The notes under the pieces are model-generated. The model was not told the DNA's origin. It saw only the letters and a list, made by a program, of their open reading frames with translations, and ran no database searches. From assembly GCA_020253595.1 (NCBI GenBank), contig JADCBH010000152.1, positions 1 to 8,585 on the forward strand: a stretch of DNA of 8,585 bases. Reading direction: 5' to 3'. The position numbers and the translations under genes are program-made. This stretch comes from Brevundimonas sp. (GTDB lineage: Bacteria; Pseudomonadota; Alphaproteobacteria; Caulobacterales; Caulobacteraceae). Positions 1 through 5,366 of this stretch are shown here, in pieces (the stretch's first letter is position 1; each line of letters starts with the position of its first letter).

Positions 1-18
1 CGGACGCCAGAACGGCGC

Positions 19-47
19 TTGCGGCCCTGTGACCCCGTCGCTATAAG
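19..47 (+). promoter_or_regulatory. Promoter of tRNA-Pro
   Basis: A -35 element TTGCGGC (19-25) and a -10 element GCTATAAG (40-47) are separated by 14 nt. This fits the housekeeping promoter pattern described for Caulobacter (TTGACGS, 10-14 nt, GCTANAWC). Read as plain sigma-70 hexamers it is TTGCGG, a 17-nt spacer and TATAAG. The predicted start lies a few bases before the tRNA 5' end at 61, as expected for a stable RNA gene with a short leader. The promoter overlaps a possible tail of an upstream frame that ends with TGA at 30-32. The assignment rests on motif and position only. Confidence 0.6.
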
Positions 48-60
48 CCCGCCTCCAAGT

Positions 61-137
61 CGGAGTGTGGCTCAGTCTGGTAGAGCACTGCGTTCGGGAC
101 GCAGGGGTCGCAGGTTCGAATCCTGCCACTCCGACCA
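61..137 (+). tRNA. tRNA-Pro, anticodon CGG
   Basis: A full cloverleaf can be drawn by eye. The acceptor stem pairs CGGAGTG (61-67) with CACTCCG (127-133), followed by discriminator A134 and an encoded CCA at 135-137. The D arm lies around 70-86. The anticodon stem pairs CTGCG (88-92) with CGCAG (100-104), and the 7-nt loop has anticodon CGG at 95-97 followed by G98. The T arm pairs GCAGG with CCTGC around TTCGAAT. The C1-G72 pair and the G after the anticodon are typical of bacterial tRNA-Pro. It reads CCG, a common proline codon in GC-rich genomes. No integrase or duplicated 3' end is visible, so there is no sign of use as an attachment site here. Confidence 0.97.
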
Positions 138-145
138 TGGATTTA

Positions 146-164
146 CGACGGTTCCCGACCGTCG
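146..164. terminator. Hairpin between tRNA-Pro and the convergent KARI-like gene
   Basis: CGACGGT (146-152) and ACCGTCG (158-164) form a perfect 7-bp stem with a 5-nt loop. It sits 8 nt after the tRNA CCA end and 9 nt beyond the stop of the gene on the opposite strand, a natural place for a shared bidirectional terminator. No proper U-tract follows on either strand, so it may instead act as a 3'-end or processing structure, or work with Rho. Confidence 0.4.
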
Positions 165-173
165 ATCCCGCAC

Positions 174-1184
174 CTAGGTCGATCCGATCGCCTTGAGCCT
201 GTGTCCGACGGTCTCGATTGTGCGATCACCGAGTGCGCGTCGCTGCGCCAACAACTCTGGCGACCCGGCATCGTAATCGGCCATCAGGCGGCGAACGAAC
301 GAGCCGTCCTGCACCTCTCCCAACACCTCGTCCATCGCTGCCCGGGAGGCCTCACCGATGACGCGCGGGCCGGTCAGATAGGCACCGTATTCGGCAGTGT
401 TGGAGATCTTGGCGAAGGCCCCGGCGACGCCGCGTTCGAACATCAGGTCGGTGACCAGCTTGACCTCATAGAAGCATTCGAACCAGGCGACCTCGGGCGG
501 ATAGCCGGCATTGACCAGCTTCATGAAGGCCGCGTCGATCAGTTCGGCGACGCCGCCGCACAGCACCACCTGCTCGCCGAACAGGTCGCTCTCGCACTCG
601 GCGGCGAAGGTGGTTTCAAGGATGCCCTTGCGGCCACAGCCGAGCGCCGCCGCGTAGGAGAGGCCGAGCGCATGGGCGCCGCCCGTTGCGTCCTGATGGA
701 CCCCGAACAGGCAGAAGACCCCTTCGCCGGCCTCGTAGAGGTCGCGGATGCGCGGGCCGATGCCCTTGGGCGAGGCGAGGATGACGTCGAGGTCTGCGCG
801 CGGCGTGACCAGACCGAAGCGGACCGACAGCCCGTGGGCAAAGATCAGGGCGGCGCCAGCGCCGATGTTCGGCTCGATCTCCCGGGTCCAGAGATCCCGG
901 TGGGCTTCGTCGGAGACCATGACGGCGACGACGTCGGCACCGGCGGTTGCCTCACCCGCCGTCAGCACCGGAAAGCCATCGGCCTCGGCCCTGGCACGCG
1001 TGGCGGACGCGGACTTCAGGCCGACGACCACATCGGCAACGCCGGAGTCGCGCAGGTTCAGGGCATGGGTGCGGCCCTGGCTGCCGTAGCCGATGACCGC
1101 GACGCGTTTGCCGCGAATGATCGACAGGTCGCAGTCCTTGTCCTTGAAGACAGGCAGGGGGGCGGGCGCTAGGGTCTGGCTCAT
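174..1184 (-). CDS. ilvC: Ketol-acid reductoisomerase (NADP+), class I-like, divergent
   Basis: The family converts 2-acetolactate to 2,3-dihydroxy-isovalerate (valine/leucine branch) and acetohydroxybutyrate in the isoleucine branch, using NADPH and Mg2+, in the cytoplasm. The product is 336 aa, a normal class I length. An N-terminal Rossmann domain carries GYGSQG (32-37) and the ALNLRDSG helix. H117 (AHG) and K140 (PKG) are in place. The knotted helical C-terminal domain keeps the metal ligands D200 and E204 (DLFGE) and E236/E240 (FECFYE), and S261 in ISNTAEYG. Start: ATG at 1184 with AGAAGG upstream; an in-frame extension to 1265 would only run antisense into DUF924. Several usually fixed neighbouring positions differ: SVRFG where NIHFG is common, and PKGIGP where PKGPGH is common. 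It is not next to ilvBN. It may be a paralogue of the main IlvC or a specialised KARI. Family certain, exact substrate less so. Confidence 0.88.
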   Translation of the reverse strand: MSQTLAPAPLPVFKDKDCDLSIIRGKRVAVIGYGSQGRTHALNLRDSGVADVVVGLKSASATRARAEADGFPVLTAGEATAGADVVAVMVSDEAHRDLWTREIEPNIGAGAALIFAHGLSVRFGLVTPRADLDVILASPKGIGPRIRDLYEAGEGVFCLFGVHQDATGGAHALGLSYAAALGCGRKGILETTFAAECESDLFGEQVVLCGGVAELIDAAFMKLVNAGYPPEVAWFECFYEVKLVTDLMFERGVAGAFAKISNTAEYGAYLTGPRVIGEASRAAMDEVLGEVQDGSFVRRLMADYDAGSPELLAQRRALGDRTIETVGHRLKAIGST

Positions 1185-1202
1185 GATCCGCCTTCTAGCG
1201 CC
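1165..1202. promoter_or_regulatory. Dyad centred on the shared start codons of KARI-like and DUF924 genes
   Basis: GGCGCTAG (1165-1172) and CTAGCGCC (1195-1202) are perfect inverted 8-mers with a 22-nt spacer. Their midpoint, 1183.5, is the middle of the palindrome TCATGA (1181-1186), which holds both overlapping start codons. Each arm carries GCTAG, resembling the first half of the Caulobacter -10 motif GCTANAWC, facing its own gene. It could be an operator for a dimeric regulator, or a pair of mirror-image promoters giving nearly leaderless mRNAs. Good -35 elements are not evident on the plus side, so the role is inferred from symmetry and position. Confidence 0.4.
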
Positions 1203-1725
1203 ATCGGACGTCGTCGGCTTCTGGAAAGCGGCCGGACCCCCGCGTTGGTACAAGAAGTCCGACACCTTCGACGCCGAGGTGCGGGAGGCCCTGGGCGAGA
1301 TGCACTTGGAGGCAGCCCGCCGCGAGTTGGACGGGTGGATGGAGACGGCGGAAGGGGCGCTCGGCCTGCTGATCCTGCTGGATCAGGTGCCGCGCAACAT
1401 CTTCAGAGGCACGGCGCATCAGTTCGCCACCGACGCGCTGGCAAGGGTCTTCTGCAGGGACGGCATCGCCCGGGGATATCCGGCCGCGTTCGAGCCTGAG
1501 CTTCGGCAGTTCCTGCTGATGCCCCTGATGCATTCCGAGGCGCTGGCGGATCAGGACGCGCTGCTGCCTCTGGTGGCCGACATGCCGGAGACTTTGAAGT
1601 TCGCCCATGTCCACAGGGACATCATCGTGCGGTTCGGTCGTTTCCCGCATCGTAATGCCGCGCTGGGCCGCGAGACGACGGCCCAAGAGCAGGCGTTTCT
1701 GGATCAGGGCGGGTTCGGAGGCTGA
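1183..1725 (+). CDS. DUF924 family protein
   Basis: A 180-aa soluble alpha-helical protein of the DUF924 family; the family has a TPR-like helical fold and no established biochemical role. Recognisable blocks in order are FW near residue 13, WY at 22-23, LLDQVPRNIFRG (65-76) with FATDA just after, FLLMPLMHSEAL (110-121), and RFGRFPHRNAALGR (150-163), the strongest family signature. Length and ends match the family. ATG at 1183 was chosen because it puts the FW motif at the usual distance and has AGGG 8 nt upstream. An earlier in-frame ATG at 1093 would add 30 residues antisense to the KARI-like gene and is unlikely. It is divergent from that gene with overlapping start codons, so both promoters must lie inside coding DNA of the partner or at the dyad. 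Confidence 0.9.
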   Translation: MIRLLAPSDVVGFWKAAGPPRWYKKSDTFDAEVREALGEMHLEAARRELDGWMETAEGALGLLILLDQVPRNIFRGTAHQFATDALARVFCRDGIARGYPAAFEPELRQFLLMPLMHSEALADQDALLPLVADMPETLKFAHVHRDIIVRFGRFPHRNAALGRETTAQEQAFLDQGGFGG

Positions 1726-1729
1726 GACG

Positions 1730-1766
1730 ATTGGACTCGCGGACTACCGAGTCTCACGAGTCCAAT
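1730..1766 (+). terminator. Hairpin with alternative pairings after the DUF924 gene
   Basis: ATTGGACTCG (1730-1739) pairs perfectly with CGAGTCCAAT (1757-1766), a 10-bp stem with a 17-nt loop. It begins 5 nt after the DUF924 stop and is followed by a T-rich run (about 1765-1783), so it may be an intrinsic terminator. The loop contains another CGAGTC (1748-1753) that can compete for GACTCG (1734-1739) to form a shorter 6-bp, 8-nt-loop hairpin. Transcription stop at this place is inferred. Confidence 0.4.
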
Positions 1767-1955
1767 TTCTTCGTTCTTACTTTAGCCTATGCCTATACCC
1801 GTCTGAATAAACGTATTGTTTTTGGTTCGGCGCGAGAGCGCGGCTTTGCACCTCCGCAGGTCGGGTCGCCCGGTGCGACAGCGTGGCTGCGCGTTCCTGT
1901 GTGCAACTGATTCGTTGGCCTGTCGGGTGTCGCGAATCACCGGCAAAGTGAGCGG
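1767..1955 (+). promoter_or_regulatory. Leader and probable promoter region of thyA-folA-ybjQ
   Basis: This gap has no convincing gene. Bases about 1765-1825 are clearly AT-richer than the rest of the window, which suits a promoter. CTATACC (1793-1799) is a partial match to the -10 motif, with no good -35 upstream. If it is used, the thyA mRNA leader would be about 150 nt. A GC-rich stretch follows, with a small CGCG-AGAG-CGCG hairpin near 1833-1844. The ribosome binding site before ATG 1956 is weak (GTGAGCGG). Confidence 0.3.
1908..1939. repeat. Inverted repeat upstream of thyA
   Basis: TGATTCG (1908-1914) and CGAATCA (1933-1939) are perfect inverted 7-mers separated by 18 nt, ending 16 nt before the thyA start codon. 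They could be an operator or an mRNA hairpin covering the approach to the ribosome binding site. No factor is recognised. A 7-bp match could also be chance. Confidence 0.35.
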
Positions 1956-2822
1956 ATGAACGCGCTCGCCGCCCTTTCCGACCTTCAAGACCGTACCGGA
2001 GCGCAGACGGTCGCGCCCGCCGACCATCCCGAGTGGCAGTATCTGAACCTGCTGCGGGACATCCTGGACAACGGCGCACGGCGCGATGACCGGACCGGCA
2101 CGGGAACGCTCGGCGTGTTTGGCCGCCAGATGCGGTTCGATCTGTCCAGGGGCTTTCCCCTTCTGACGACCAAGAAGCTGCACCTGCGCTCCATCATCGT
2201 GGAGCTGCTGTGGTTCCTGCGCGGCGAGACCAACATCCGCTGGCTGAAGGAAAACGGCGTCAGCATCTGGGACGAATGGGCCGACGTCGAGGGCGAGCTG
2301 GGGCCCGTCTATGGCAAGCAGTGGCGGTCGTGGGCCGCGCCGAACGGCCAGTCGATCGACCAGATCCAGCGTCTGGTCGAGGGCCTGAAGACCAACCCCA
2401 ACAGCCGCCGCCACATCGTATCGGCCTGGAACCCCGCCGACATCGAGGACATGGCCCTGCCGCCCTGTCACTGCCTGTTCCAGTTCTTCGTCGCGGACGG
2501 GAAGCTGAGCTGCCAGCTGTATCAGCGCTCGGCCGATGTGTTCCTGGGCGTGCCGTTCAACATCGCCTCCTACGCCCTGCTGACGCACATGATGGCGCAT
2601 GTGACGGGACTGAAGCCGGGTGAGTTCATCCACACCTTCGGCGACGCCCACCTGTATCTGAACCACGTCGAGCAGGCCCAGCTGCAGCTGACCCGCCAGC
2701 CGCTGCCACTGCCAACCATCACGATCGCGCCGCGCGATGACCTGTTCGCCTTCGAGCGCGAGGATTTCGTGCTCAGCGGCTATGAAGCCCATCCGCACAT
2801 CAAGGCGGCGGTCGCGGTCTAG
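1956..2822 (+). CDS. thyA: Thymidylate synthase
   Basis: Converts dUMP and 5,10-methylene-THF to dTMP and dihydrofolate, as a cytoplasmic homodimer. The 288-aa protein aligns along its whole length with E. coli ThyA (264 aa). Clear blocks are DDRTGTGT (phosphate-binding Arg 46), ELLWFLRGETNI (83-94), IWDEWAD (104-110), GPVYGKQWR (116-124), the catalytic Cys171 in PPCHC, CQLYQRSADVFLGVPFN (186-202, with D194 and N202), and HLYLNH (232-237). The C-terminus HIKAAVAV matches the family end. About 25 residues precede the usual N-terminus, and no ATG, GTG or TTG lies closer, so ATG 1956 is the best start despite a weak ribosome site. It is the first gene of thyA-folA-ybjQ, one base ahead of folA, the classic partner that recycles its dihydrofolate. 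Confidence 0.97.
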   Translation: MNALAALSDLQDRTGAQTVAPADHPEWQYLNLLRDILDNGARRDDRTGTGTLGVFGRQMRFDLSRGFPLLTTKKLHLRSIIVELLWFLRGETNIRWLKENGVSIWDEWADVEGELGPVYGKQWRSWAAPNGQSIDQIQRLVEGLKTNPNSRRHIVSAWNPADIEDMALPPCHCLFQFFVADGKLSCQLYQRSADVFLGVPFNIASYALLTHMMAHVTGLKPGEFIHTFGDAHLYLNHVEQAQLQLTRQPLPLPTITIAPRDDLFAFEREDFVLSGYEAHPHIKAAVAV

Positions 2823-2823
2823 G

Positions 2824-3339
2824 ATGGCGCTGCCCCACATCGCCATCGTCGTCGCGCGCGGGCGCAATGGCGTGATCGGTCGGGATGGCGATCTGCCATG
2901 GCGGCTGCGGTCGGACCTGCAGCGGTTCAAGGCCATCACGCTGGGCAAGCCCTGCATCATGGGTCGCAAGACGTGGGAGAGCCTGCCGCTCAAGCCCCTG
3001 CCCGGCCGACTGAACCTGGTGCTGTCGAAGGACGAATCGTTCGAGCCGACCGGGGCCGTAGCCGTGACCCGGTTCGACGAGGCGCTGGAGATCGCGCGTG
3101 AACAGGCGCTGGACGACGGCGTCGACGAGATCTGCGTGATCGGCGGCTTCGCCCTGTTCGAGCTGGCCTTGCCCCGCGCGCGCCGACTGTACATCACCGA
3201 GGTCGAGGCCGAACCGGAAGGCGACGCCTGGTTTCCGGCCCTTGACGAAAGCCTCTTTGCCGAGACAGCCAACGAACGCCATGATGCGGGCGAGAAGGAC
3301 GATCATCCTTTCGTCTTCCGCGTCCTTGAACGCCGCTGA
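2824..3339 (+). CDS. folA: Dihydrofolate reductase
   Basis: Reduces dihydrofolate to tetrahydrofolate with NADPH; the trimethoprim target. The protein is 171 aa, near the usual chromosomal DHFR size (about 160-170). Visible features are IAIVVARGRNGVIGRDGDLPW (from residue 6, with the Met20-type loop and W25), the acidic catalytic residue D31 in RLRSDLQRFK, GKPCIMGRKTWESLP (41-55, NADPH phosphate site), and CVIGGFALF (104-112, the cis-Gly-Gly motif). ATG 2824 starts one base after the thyA TAG (2820-2822). With only a weak TAGG-type ribosome site, it is probably translated by coupling to thyA. The in-frame extension to 2737 lies inside thyA and is rejected. Confidence 0.97.
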   Translation: MALPHIAIVVARGRNGVIGRDGDLPWRLRSDLQRFKAITLGKPCIMGRKTWESLPLKPLPGRLNLVLSKDESFEPTGAVAVTRFDEALEIAREQALDDGVDEICVIGGFALFELALPRARRLYITEVEAEPEGDAWFPALDESLFAETANERHDAGEKDDHPFVFRVLERR

Positions 3340-3356
3340 GATCAGGAGCCCTCCCC

Positions 3357-3677
3357 ATGCTGACCTCCACCACCAACGACATCCACGGTCACCGCATCGT
3401 GCGCCACATCGGCGTGGTGCGCGGCGTCACCGTGCGGTCCAGGAACCTGGTGTCCGACGCCATCGGCGGCGTGCAGTCCATGCTGGGCGGCCGCGTCGGG
3501 GCCTATGTGAAGTTGGCCGAGGCTGGCCGCCAGGAAGCCTTCGACCTGCTGCTGGAACACGCCCGCGCTGCCGGGGGTAACGCCCTGCTGGCGGTCCGGT
3601 ACGAGTCCAACGAGATCATGCCGGGCGTGACCGAAGTTCTCGCCTACGGGACGGCCGTGGTGGTCGAGCAGGGCTAA
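3357..3677 (+). CDS. ybjQ: YbjQ/UPF0145 family protein
   Basis: A 106-aa small soluble protein of the YbjQ (UPF0145, putative heavy-metal-binding domain) family. The family forms ring-like oligomers in known structures, but its job is not settled. Family marks are STTNDIHGHRIV (4-15), the GVVRG strand (19-23), LGGRVGAYVK (43-52) and GTAVVVE at the C-terminus. Length equals E. coli YbjQ. ATG 3357 has a good AGGAG (3344-3348) 8 nt upstream and follows the folA stop by 17 nt, so it is very likely the last gene of the thyA operon. No cysteines are present, which argues against thiol-based metal binding. The mRNA then runs into the G-rich heptamer array. Confidence 0.92.
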   Translation: MLTSTTNDIHGHRIVRHIGVVRGVTVRSRNLVSDAIGGVQSMLGGRVGAYVKLAEAGRQEAFDLLLEHARAAGGNALLAVRYESNEIMPGVTEVLAYGTAVVVEQG

Positions 3678-3681
3678 GATG

Positions 3682-3716
3682 AGGGATTAGGGCGTAGTGA
3701 GTAGGGAGTAGGGATT
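3682..3716 (+). repeat. Left heptamer array, five degenerate AGGGNNT units
   Basis: Five 7-nt units run in phase from 3682: AGGGATT, AGGGCGT, AGTGAGT, AGGGAGT, AGGGATT. The first and last units plus two following bases (AGGGATTAG) are identical. GGG tracts in four of the five units give a potential G-quadruplex on the plus strand with one long loop. The array begins 4 nt after the ybjQ stop. It is the degenerate counterpart, in inverse orientation, of the perfect array at 3770-3797. Confidence 0.8.
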
Positions 3717-3784
3717 AGCGGACTGGTGCGTGGACGCCCCGTCTTGGCCGGATGTGCTGAAGACCTGAGCCCTACTCCCTACTC
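3699..3784. terminator. Long hairpin formed by the opposed heptamer arrays
   Basis: Bases 3699-3713 (GAGTAGGGAGTAGGG) are perfectly complementary to 3770-3784, giving a 15-bp stem with a 56-nt loop. Because the right arm repeats, the stem can slip by 7 nt to 3777-3791. It lies between the convergent ybjQ and hydroxylase genes, so transcripts from either side would fold it. There is no U-tract, so a stop function is inference. Confidence 0.4.
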
Positions 3785-3797
3785 CCTACTCCCTACT
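3770..3797 (-). repeat. Right heptamer array, four perfect AGTAGGG copies (minus strand)
   Basis: CCCTACT is repeated four times without error on the plus strand (3770-3776, 3777-3783, 3784-3790, 3791-3797). On the minus strand this is four GGG tracts with 4-nt AGTA loops, a canonical G-quadruplex motif. The hydroxylase gene reads into the array and ends within it: codons for Val-Gly-Ser-Arg-Glu and the TAG stop are repeat sequence. Array length could vary by slippage. Confidence 0.9.
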
Positions 3798-4528
3798 GCC
3801 TTCATTTCTGGCATCGCATCCGTGCCGCATAGCCGGTCCCAGAAGCGGAAGTAGAGCCCGAAGTTCGTCTTCATGTGGGTGTGGTGACGGCTATGGTGGG
3901 TCGCGGTGATCAACTGTGATCCCACACGGCCTCGCACCCAGTTCTGGGGCCACATCTCCCAGCCGCAGTGGTTCATGACGGCCGTGGCGGTCATGACGGC
4001 GAGCAGCACCGCCAGCATCCAGATGTTGAGCGGCATGACGAAGGCCAGAAGCGGCAGGAGCCAGGCCGTCAGGGCGGCCTCGGCCGGGTCGAAGGCGAAG
4101 CTGGCGAAGGGACTGGGATCGCGCGCACGGTGGTGCGCAGCGTGGGCCCAGGGGAAGAAACGCCGATCATGCAGCAGGCGGTGTGTCCAGTAGTAGTGGG
4201 TGTCCTGGATGATCAGCAGCAGCAGGAAGCTGACCGGCAACCACCAGAGCGGATAGGCCAAGGGATCGACGTAGATCATCGTGCCGCCCGCCTTCCACGC
4301 CTCCAGCGCGATGGCGGTCGGGAAGGCGTAGATCGGCGTCGACAGCAGCGAGAACCGGATCTCGTGCAGCATCAAGCGCCGGGACGGACGCTCCCGGTTC
4401 AGTCGGGTGCCGACGCCGGACGCCCGCCCCCAGACGGCCCACCAGACGGTGCCCGCGATCACAAGATAGCGAGCACCGATGATCAGGCTGAGCCAGAAGG
4501 TGGAAAGCAGGACGCCGGTGAGGGTCAT
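3779..4528 (-). CDS. Membrane fatty acid hydroxylase / sterol desaturase family protein
   Basis: A 249-aa integral membrane di-iron enzyme of the fatty acid hydroxylase superfamily; such enzymes hydroxylate or desaturate lipids using O2. All histidine clusters are present: H111, H116 and H120 (HYYWTHRLLH), H129/H132/H133 (HAAHH), H187 (NHCG), and H211/H212/H215/H216/H218 (HHSRHHTH). Hydrophobic segments lie at about 5-33, 92-108 and 155-184. The actual lipid (sterol-like, hopanoid, carotenoid or fatty acyl) cannot be told from sequence. ATG 4528 precedes the first membrane segment; GGAG lies only 2 nt upstream, an unusually short spacing. The C-terminus runs into the heptamer array. It lies downstream of the interrupted ene-reductase on the same strand, separated by the palindromic element, so its promoter is unclear. 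Confidence 0.9.
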   Translation of the reverse strand: MTLTGVLLSTFWLSLIIGARYLVIAGTVWWAVWGRASGVGTRLNRERPSRRLMLHEIRFSLLSTPIYAFPTAIALEAWKAGGTMIYVDPLAYPLWWLPVSFLLLLIIQDTHYYWTHRLLHDRRFFPWAHAAHHRARDPSPFASFAFDPAEAALTAWLLPLLAFVMPLNIWMLAVLLAVMTATAVMNHCGWEMWPQNWVRGRVGSQLITATHHSRHHTHMKTNFGLYFRFWDRLCGTDAMPEMKAVGSRE

Positions 4529-4543
4529 GGCTCCGCTTTACCC

Positions 4544-4675
4544 AATCCTCCCCCATTGGGGGAGGTGGCGCGACGCCGCTTGGCGTCGGGACGGAGGGGG
4601 CATTCTACAAAGGCGGTGTCTGGGGTCCACCCCCTCCACCACTTCGTGGTCCCCCTCCCCCTACGGGTGAGGATT
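4544..4675. repeat. Mosaic palindromic intergenic repeat element (REP/MITE-like), about 132 bp
   Basis: The ends are inverted: AATCCTC (4544-4550) and GAGGATT (4669-4675). Inside are nested hairpins: CCTCCCCC/GGGGGAGG (4547-4554/4558-4565, 3-nt loop), CGACGCC/GGCGTCG (4571-4577/4582-4588, 4-nt loop), GGAGGGGG/CCCCCTCC (4593-4600/4630-4637, 29-nt loop) and ACCAC/GTGGT (4638-4642/4646-4650, 3-nt loop). Similar CCTCCCCC...GGGGGAGGTGG intergenic elements recur in alphaproteobacterial genomes as I remember them; this is recollection, not a search. There is no coding potential, so any movement would need enzymes elsewhere. One end coincides with the TAA stop of the ene-reductase frame, and the other lies 15 nt before the hydroxylase start codon. 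Confidence 0.8.
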
Positions 4676-5360
4676 AATGAAGGACCGCCATGTCGCCCCG
4701 GGAGAAGGCCTTCAGTTCGTCCTGACGGCCGTCGCGCACCTTCAGGACCCAGTTGGGATCTGACAGCAGGGCGCGGCCGACGGCGATGAGGTCGAACTCC
4801 TCGCGTTCCATGCGGGCGATCAGGCCGTCCAGCGACGCGGGCTGGGACCCGGCCCCGCCGAACGCGGCGATGAACTCGCCGTCCAGACCCACAGAGCCGA
4901 CGCTGATGGTCGGCTTGCCCGTGATCCGCTTGGCCCAGCCCGCGAAGTTCAGGTCCGAGCCCTCGAACTCGGGCTCCCAGAAGCGGCGTTGAGAGCAGTG
5001 GAAGACATCCACGCCCGCATCCGACAGCGGCATCAGCCAGTCCGCCATCTCGTCGGGCGTCAGGGCGATCTTGGCGGCATAGTCCTGCTGCTTCCATTGC
5101 GACAGACGGATGATCAGAGGCAGGTCGGGCCCCAGGCCCTCACGCACCGCCTTGACCACCTCGACCCCGAACCGGGCCCGTTCAGCGATCGACGGGCCGC
5201 CCCAGCGGTCACCGCGCGCGTTCAGCCCGGCCCAGTAGAACTGGTCGATCAGATAGCCGTGGGCGGAATGGATCTCGGCCGCGTCGAAGCCGAGCTCGCG
5301 CGCCGCCTGGGCGGACTTGCCGAAGGCAGCGATGGTGTCGGCAATGTCCTCTTCGGTCAT
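4674..5360 (-). CDS. C-terminal fragment of the ene-reductase
   Basis: A 228-aa frame from ATG 5360, which lies 6 nt past the interrupting TAA in the same frame. It contains the substrate-binding His pair (H31 and H34 in IHSAHGYLIDQF), the GDRWGG loop, and the later FMN phosphate-binding strands (SVGSVG, then IAVGRALLSDPNW near the end). The TAA-GAG-CCG-ATG arrangement would allow ribosomes that stop at TAA to restart. The true start, if translated at all, could only be this ATG by re-initiation or by readthrough of TAA. Confidence 0.5.
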   Translation of the reverse strand: MTEEDIADTIAAFGKSAQAARELGFDAAEIHSAHGYLIDQFYWAGLNARGDRWGGPSIAERARFGVEVVKAVREGLGPDLPLIIRLSQWKQQDYAAKIALTPDEMADWLMPLSDAGVDVFHCSQRRFWEPEFEGSDLNFAGWAKRITGKPTISVGSVGLDGEFIAAFGGAGSQPASLDGLIARMEREEFDLIAVGRALLSDPNWVLKVRDGRQDELKAFSRGDMAVLH

Positions 5361-5366
5361 CGGCTC

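Noticed and set aside
1..32. Possible C-terminal tail of an upstream gene (DARTALAAL then TGA at 30-32, plus strand)
   Set aside because: Only nine codons are visible, and another frame also reads to a stop soon after; the residues fit a protein tail but cannot be assigned.
61..173. tRNA-Pro as a mobile-element attachment site
   Set aside because: There is no integrase, no repeated tRNA 3' end and no foreign-looking DNA downstream; core genes follow at once.
201..1172. 323-codon plus-strand frame opposite the KARI-like gene
   Set aside because: Long open antisense frames are expected in GC-rich coding DNA; it matches no family, while the minus strand has full KARI motifs.
1782..3272. 496-codon minus-strand frame opposite thyA and folA
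   Set aside because: It is a shadow of two clearly recognised genes; low-complexity Arg/Gln/His-rich translation and no family motifs.
3682..3797. Short tandem repeats as a CRISPR array
   Set aside because: Units are 7 nt with no spacers, and no cas genes are present.
3968..4789. 273-codon plus-strand frame opposite the hydroxylase and across the palindromic element
   Set aside because: Antisense shadow with Gly/Arg/Asp-rich translation; the hydroxylase on the other strand has all the His clusters.
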